The notes beneath the pieces are model-generated. The model was not told the DNA's origin and searched no databases. It was given only the letters and a program-made list of their open reading frames with translations. The position numbers were made by a program, and so were the translations under genes. This document shows, one piece after another, positions 59,861-64,000 of a stretch of 64,000 nucleotides of DNA. The stretch is from Streptomyces sp. WP-1. Its GTDB lineage: Bacteria; Actinomycetota; Actinomycetes; Streptomycetales; Streptomycetaceae. Each line of letters opens with the position of its first letter. The stretch's first letter is position 1. The stretch covers positions 62,001 through 126,000 of the forward strand of contig NZ_CP123923.1 of assembly GCF_030450125.1 (NCBI RefSeq), read 5' to 3'.

Positions 59861-61084
59861 ATGCGCGTACTCCTCGTCGGTGCGGGCGGTGTCGGAACCG
59901 CCGTCACCCGCATCGCGGCCCGTCGCGGCTTCCTGGCCCACATGATCGTCGCCGACTACGACCTCGCCCGTGCCGAGGCGGCCGTCGCCGCGCTCGACGA
60001 CCCCGGCGGCCGCTTCAGCGCGTGCCGCCTGGACGCCTCCGACGAGGAGGCGGTGCGGCGGCTCCTCGTCGCGCAGCGCTGTGACGTGCTGCTCAACGCG
60101 ACGGACCCGCGTTTCGTGATGCCGCTGTTCGACGCCGCGCTCGCGGCGGGCGCGCACTATCTGGACATGGCGATGTCGCTGTCCGTGCCGCACGCGACCG
60201 CGCCGTACGAGCGGTGCGGGGTGAAGCTCGGCGACGAGCAGTTCGCCCGCGCCGCGGACTGGGCGGAGGCCGGCCGCCTCGCCCTGGTGGGGATGGGGGT
60301 GGAGCCGGGTCTGTCGGACGTCTTCGCCCGCTACGCCGCCGACGAACTCTTCGACGAGATCGAGGAGCTGGGGGTCCGCGACGGCGCGAATCTCACCGTC
60401 GAGGGCCACGACTTCGCGCCCTCCTTCAGCATCTGGACGACCATCGAGGAGTGCCTCAACCCGCCCGTGGTCTATGAGAGGGACCGCGGCTGGTTCACCA
60501 CGCCGCCGTTCAGCGAGCCGGAGGTCTTCGACTTTCCCGAGGGCATCGGCCCGGTGGAGTGCGTGAACGTCGAGCACGAGGAGGTGCTGCTGATGCCCCG
60601 CTGGGTGGACGCGCGCCGGGTGACGTTCAAGTACGGTCTGGGCGACGACTTCATCGCCAGGCTCAAGACCCTCCACGAGCTGGGGCTCGACGCCACGGCG
60701 AAGGTCGCCGTCCCCGGCGCGGACGGACCGGTCGAGGTCTCCCCGCGCGACGTGGTCGCCGCCTGTCTGCCCGACCCGGCCACGCTCGGCGAGCGGATGA
60801 AGGGCAAGACCTGCGCGGGCACGTGGGTCAAGGGCACGAAGGACGGCGCCGCGCGCGAGGTGTACCTGTACCACGTCGTCGACAACGAGTGGTCGATGCG
60901 TGAGTACGGCTCCCAGGCCGTGGTCTGGCAGACGGCCGTCAACCCGGTCATCGCCCTCGAACTGATCGCGGGCGGCGCGTGGCGGGGCACCGGCGTCCTC
61001 GGCCCCGAGGCGCTCCCGCCCCGGCCCTTCCTCGACCTGCTGATCGAGTACGGGACTCCGTGGGGGCTGCGCGAGGAGCGCTGA
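59861..61084 (+). CDS. Saccharopine-dehydrogenase-like oxidoreductase
   Basis: A protein of 407 residues; ATG 59861 begins directly with the fold MRVLLVGAGGVGTAVTRIAA. It has an acidic end to strand two (VADYDLARAEA), favouring NAD(H), then CRLDASDEEAVRRLL, NATDPRFVMPLFDAALAAGA and HYLDMAMSL, the typical Sacchrp_dh_NADP layout. The catalytic half contains VGMGVEPGLSDVFARYAADE. Size fits the roughly 400-residue lysine/carboxynorspermidine-dehydrogenase branch. With the TetR regulator divergent and ligase, thioesterase and Rieske genes behind, it probably oxidises or condenses an amino compound in a catabolic route. It is not closely similar to the dehydrogenase at 9348. Confidence 0.85.
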   Translation: MRVLLVGAGGVGTAVTRIAARRGFLAHMIVADYDLARAEAAVAALDDPGGRFSACRLDASDEEAVRRLLVAQRCDVLLNATDPRFVMPLFDAALAAGAHYLDMAMSLSVPHATAPYERCGVKLGDEQFARAADWAEAGRLALVGMGVEPGLSDVFARYAADELFDEIEELGVRDGANLTVEGHDFAPSFSIWTTIEECLNPPVVYERDRGWFTTPPFSEPEVFDFPEGIGPVECVNVEHEEVLLMPRWVDARRVTFKYGLGDDFIARLKTLHELGLDATAKVAVPGADGPVEVSPRDVVAACLPDPATLGERMKGKTCAGTWVKGTKDGAAREVYLYHVVDNEWSMREYGSQAVVWQTAVNPVIALELIAGGAWRGTGVLGPEALPPRPFLDLLIEYGTPWGLREER

Positions 61085-61188
61085 CCCCGTCGCCGGCGTC
61101 CTCGCGGCCGGACCCGCCGTCCAGGCCGCCGTCTTGCCTCGGCCCGGGAACCCCTCGCGGTAAAGGGAGTTGAAGCTTCCCCTGGGAT

Positions 61189-61206
61189 ATTGAACGATGA
61201 TTCAAT
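61189..61206. promoter_or_regulatory. Palindromic operator candidate before the CoA-ligase gene
   Basis: ATTGAA (61189-61194) and TTCAAT (61201-61206) are perfect arms around CGATGA, in an AT-rich patch 63-80 bases before the GTG start at 61269. Size and symmetry fit a TetR-type site; the regulator at 59738 is the obvious candidate. Confidence 0.55.
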
Positions 61207-61268
61207 TCTTGCCGTGCCGACGGGATCGTCCGGCACGGCAGCCCCACCGGAACGCGGAGGACCCTGCG

Positions 61269-62783
61269 GTGAACCTGACATGGATGCTGGAGGCGTCGGC
61301 CCGCGGTCGCGGCGAGAAGCCGGCCCTCGTTTCCGATCTGGGGTCGATGACGTACGCCGAGTTGCTCGCGGCCTCGAAGCGGGCCGCCGCCGTGCTGCGG
61401 GAGCGCGGGGTGCGGCCGGGGGATCGCGTCGGGGTGATGACGTACAACACCCCCGCCTTCGCCGTGGCGGCGTTCGGGATCTGGCGGGCCGGGGCGGCAC
61501 TGGTGCCGGTCAATCACAAGTTGACCGCGCCCGAACTGTCGTACGTCGCACGGCATTCGAAGCTGCGGGTCGCCGTCGTCGCGGCGGAACTGTCCGGGCG
61601 CATGCGCGAGGGCGCCCCCGAGGTCGATGTCCTCACCACGGACGACACCGGTGGCGGAGAGTTCGACGGGCTGGTCGCCGGGGCGCCGGAATGGGAGGGG
61701 GTGGAGGTCGGACCGGATGCCGTCGCGCAGGTGCTGTACACCTCCGGGACGACCGGCGCGCCCAAGGGCTGTCTGCACTCGCACCGCGGGCTGTCCGCCG
61801 TACCCGCGTACACCACGGCCGCCGCAGGGCTGCGCCGCGAGGACCGGTTCCTGCTGGCCATGCCGATCTGGCACGCATCGCCCCTGAACAACTGGTTCCT
61901 GTCGATGATCTACCTGGGCGGCACCGTCGTCCTGCTGAAGGAGTACCAGCCGCTCGCTTTCCTGGAGGCCGTGCGCAGGCACCGGGTCACCGCCTTCTTC
62001 GGCGCCCCCATCGCCTACCTCGCCCCGCTGAAGGCCCTGCCCGCGGCGGGGGTCGAGCTGTCCGGATTCGATCTGTCGAGCGTGCGGCTGTGGGCCTACG
62101 GCGGGGCGTCGCTGGGCGCCGAGACGGTGCGGACGCTGGAGGCGGCGTACGGCCCGGACCGCTTCTGCCAGGTGTACGGGATGAGCGAGATGGGGCCGGT
62201 GGGTGCCGTGCTCCGCCCGCGGGAGCAGCTCGCCAAGGCGGGGTCGATCGGGGCGGGCGGCATGCCCGGCGTGGACATATGCGTGGTCAAGGACGACGGC
62301 GTGGACGCCGGGGCCGGCGAGACCGGGGAGCTGTGGCTGCGCTCGGGGACCCGCATGCTGGGGTATCTCGACGACCCGGAGGCGACCGAGCGTGCCTTCG
62401 TGGGCGACTGGTACCGGTCCGGGGATCTCGCGCGGGTGGACGAGGACGGGTACCTGTTCATCGTCGGCCGGATCAAGGACGTCGTGATCACCGGCGGGGA
62501 GAACGTCTACTCGCCCGAGGTGGAGGAGGCGATCCTCCAGCATCCGGCGATCCGGGACGCCGCCGTCGTCGGGCGGACGCACCCGGACTGGGGCGAGACG
62601 GTCGTCGCCGTGGTCGAGGCGGACCCGGCGGTGACGCTGGAGCAGTTGCGCGGCTTCCTCTCCACCAGGCTGGCCAAGTACAAGATCCCCCGGGATCTGG
62701 TGGTGGTCCCGTCGCTGCCGCGCACGCCCTCCGGCAAGGTGCAGAAGCACATCCTGCGCGAGCAGGTGCGGACCGGCCCCTGA
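61269..62783 (+). CDS. Acyl-CoA synthetase (AMP-forming, class I)
   Basis: A protein of 504 residues; GTG 61269 has GGAGG 8 bases upstream. ANL motifs are complete: P-loop YTSGTTGAPKG (about 160-170), MPIWHASPLNNWF, YGMSEMGPVG (A5), WYRSGDLAR (A7), GRIKDVVITGGENVYSPEVE (A8) and the terminal lysine in PSGKVQKHILRE. It should convert a carboxylic acid to its CoA thioester through an acyl-AMP. Its neighbours, a hotdog thioesterase and a Rieske oxygenase, point to degradation of an aromatic or betaine-like acid. The GTG start agrees with the ribosome site; an upstream in-frame ATG at 61197 overlaps the operator. Confidence 0.92.
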   Translation: MNLTWMLEASARGRGEKPALVSDLGSMTYAELLAASKRAAAVLRERGVRPGDRVGVMTYNTPAFAVAAFGIWRAGAALVPVNHKLTAPELSYVARHSKLRVAVVAAELSGRMREGAPEVDVLTTDDTGGGEFDGLVAGAPEWEGVEVGPDAVAQVLYTSGTTGAPKGCLHSHRGLSAVPAYTTAAAGLRREDRFLLAMPIWHASPLNNWFLSMIYLGGTVVLLKEYQPLAFLEAVRRHRVTAFFGAPIAYLAPLKALPAAGVELSGFDLSSVRLWAYGGASLGAETVRTLEAAYGPDRFCQVYGMSEMGPVGAVLRPREQLAKAGSIGAGGMPGVDICVVKDDGVDAGAGETGELWLRSGTRMLGYLDDPEATERAFVGDWYRSGDLARVDEDGYLFIVGRIKDVVITGGENVYSPEVEEAILQHPAIRDAAVVGRTHPDWGETVVAVVEADPAVTLEQLRGFLSTRLAKYKIPRDLVVVPSLPRTPSGKVQKHILREQVRTGP

Positions 62784-62842
62784 CACGCCTGGCGCCAGGG
62801 GCCGGTCGGCCGCCGGCCGCCCGACCGGCCCCGCGCGGCGTC

Positions 62843-63268
62843 TCAGTCCTCCTGCTTGCCCGCCCGTACGATCGTCCCCTGCGCCACGGCGACCAGGCGC
62901 TCCTCCCCCTGCTCCGAGACGACGTAGACCGAGCACTGGCACACGGCCTGACGCCGGGTCGTGACGGTCGCCTTGGCGCGGGCGACGACGGACTCGCCCA
63001 CGGCCGGCCGCACATAGTTGATCTTGTATTCGGCGGTGAGCGCGTCACCGCCCAGGGCGAGTCCGCCCGCGAAGGTCAGCGCGTTGTCGGCCAGATAGCT
63101 GAGCACTCCCCCGTGCACGAAGCCGTGCTGCTGCTGGATCTCCGGCCGGTTGGCCACGCGGATCTCGGCCGAGTCAGGCCCCGCGGAGGTGAGTTCGGCG
63201 CCCAGGAACATGCTGAACGGCTGGGCCTTGAAGATGCTCTGCGCGAAACCGGCGTGGTCCATGGTCAT
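62843..63268 (-). CDS. PaaI-family hotdog thioesterase
   Basis: A protein of 141 residues; its ATG overlaps the stop of the Rieske gene (ATGA). It is a hotdog-fold domain with the PaaI signature QQHGFVHGGVLSYLADNALT (catalytic HGG region) and EYKINYVRPAVGE. Such enzymes hydrolyse aromatic or short-chain acyl-CoA thioesters and often protect CoA pools in ring-degradation pathways. Convergent with the CoA-ligase gene 60 bases away, it is co-transcribed with the Rieske oxygenase. Confidence 0.9.
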   Translation of the reverse strand: MTMDHAGFAQSIFKAQPFSMFLGAELTSAGPDSAEIRVANRPEIQQQHGFVHGGVLSYLADNALTFAGGLALGGDALTAEYKINYVRPAVGESVVARAKATVTTRRQAVCQCSVYVVSEQGEERLVAVAQGTIVRAGKQED

Positions 63269-64000
63269 GAGTGGCGTCCTGATGCTTGAGGGGTGGTGGG
63301 GGTGTCCGCGTCCGGGTCGGTGAGCCGCTCGTCGATGTTCTGCTGGAACATCGCGAGCAGGCCCTCCGCCAGCCCCAGGACGTGGTGGTCGCTGCCCCCG
63401 TGGGGCAGATGCCGCTGCACGTCCTCGGCGATGGCGAAGTCCTCCTGGTCGAAGACCGTGTCGTTGGTGAAGTGGAAGCGCTTGGCCAGCGCGCTCTGTC
63501 CGGCGGATCCGGCGAAGTCACCGTCGCGGTAGAGCATTTCGTGGGTCCAGATCGTGCGGTTCGCCGCCAGGGGCCAGAAGGTGTTGATGGAGACGTAGTC
63601 GGGATGGAGGATGAAGAAGGTGTTGGGGAAGAGCGTGTAGTACACCGAGGCGTAGTCCAGGATGCGCCACTCCTCCCGCGGCTTCAGGGCCGTCTCGCCG
63701 ATGTTGCTGCGCGCCGCGGACAGCCGGATGTGCGGTCCGTCCTCGTCGTGCGCGATCACCCCCTTCTTGAAGGCGAAGGCGAGGGTGTCCCGGTGCAGAT
63801 ACGGGACGTGGTAGCCCTCCAGATACGTCTTGATCAGCAGCTTCCAGTTGGCCTCCTTGACCACCTTGGTCTTCTTGTACCGGACGAGCGAGGCCACGTC
63901 GAAGTTCACCAGGTCGTCGTGGAACGTCCCGAGGAATCCGGGGATGTCGAGCGTCTGCCCGGGTGTGCGGCCGACCCAGATCAGGCCGCCCGACTCGGCG
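63265..64000 (-). CDS. Rieske-type ring-hydroxylating oxygenase, alpha subunit (C-terminal part, runs off the right edge)
   Basis: The minus frame is open to the window end; about 244 residues are seen. The catalytic domain begins with an AESGGLIWVG strand. NWKLLIKTYLEGYHVPYLH carries the two histidines of the mononuclear iron site, and the late DFAIAEDVQRHL helix should hold the third, acidic ligand. The Rieske [2Fe-2S] domain lies beyond 64000. Sequence style (FPNTFFILHPDYVSINTFWP) matches the group that includes carnitine/stachydrine-type and aromatic oxygenases. It needs a reductase encoded elsewhere. Confidence 0.88.
   Translation of the reverse strand, partial: AESGGLIWVGRTPGQTLDIPGFLGTFHDDLVNFDVASLVRYKKTKVVKEANWKLLIKTYLEGYHVPYLHRDTLAFAFKKGVIAHDEDGPHIRLSAARSNIGETALKPREEWRILDYASVYYTLFPNTFFILHPDYVSINTFWPLAANRTIWTHEMLYRDGDFAGSAGQSALAKRFHFTNDTVFDQEDFAIAEDVQRHLPHGGSDHHVLGLAEGLLAMFQQNIDERLTDPDADTPTTPQASGRHS

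Noticed and set aside
1..64000. tRNA, rRNA and CRISPR arrays
   Set aside because: No tRNA-like cloverleaf with a GGTTCGAATCC-type arm, no rRNA-like stretch and no regularly spaced repeats were noticed. The GGTTCACC elements are in promoters and not in a tRNA context.

Overview
The window is high-GC actinobacterial DNA, almost certainly Streptomyces. Third codon positions are strongly GC-biased, ribosome sites are GGAGG-like, neighbouring genes overlap as ATGA/GTGA, and rare TTA (bldA-type) codons occur in two genes. It reads like an accessory chromosome region: natural-product genes, regulators, a mobile island and several decayed genes.

Left edge (1-8 kb): the start of an MFS exporter, an HD-domain protein, a decayed ABC transporter, a secreted GH76 glycosidase, an acyl-CoA ligase-like enzyme and a Tat/lipo-type alpha/beta hydrolase.

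8.1-30.8 kb is a hybrid NRPS-PKS biosynthetic cluster with two divergent arms around 13.24-13.50 kb. The minus arm encodes a discrete carrier protein, a type II thioesterase, a stand-alone adenylation enzyme, a Rossmann-fold dehydrogenase, a HAD hydrolase and, at its edge, a small zinc-ribbon protein. The plus arm encodes an ATP-grasp ligase (with a TTA codon), NRPS C-A-PCP (Thr-like code), NRPS C-A-PCP (Gly-like code), PKS KS-AT-ACP (malonyl type, no reductive domain), a luciferase-like monooxygenase, a C-PCP-E protein with no A domain, an MFS exporter and, after a gap, a second luciferase-like oxidoreductase. I see no chain-terminating TE domain. The last module must be loaded in trans, and release must use another enzyme or no dedicated one.

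31-46.5 kb is mainly regulation and secretion: an OmpR-type two-component system followed by two small exported proteins, an XRE-type helical regulator, a small secreted Cys protein, a stretch of gene remnants with a perfect 19-bp palindrome, an ECF sigma factor, a large AfsR-like SARP-NB-ARC-TPR regulator, a two-repeat lipoprotein, an O-methyltransferase, a hemerythrin-like protein and a quinone-oxidoreductase-like MDR enzyme. A GGTTCACCG element recurs upstream of the SARP, methyltransferase and MDR genes and may mark a small regulon.

46.7-51.0 kb is a mobile island: a three-gene tyrosine-recombinase module (integrase, HTH protein, zinc-ribbon recombinase-like protein) with palindromes at its head, next to a truncated Tn554-like recombinase and a frameshifted DUF6262-like gene.

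51.1-57.2 kb holds a second, compact candidate pathway. A Cys-rich LuxR regulator with a TTA codon is divergent from a tightly overlapped four-gene operon: TenA/heme-oxygenase-like protein, GCS2-type carboxylate-amine ligase, flavin amine oxidase and amidohydrolase. I do not recognise this combination as a known pathway.

57.4-64 kb: a cold-shock protein, remnants of an anti-sigma-type ATPase, a small membrane protein, then a TetR-associated catabolic set (saccharopine-dehydrogenase-like enzyme, CoA ligase, PaaI-type thioesterase, Rieske oxygenase running off the end). All assignments are by reading sequence; no database search was possible.
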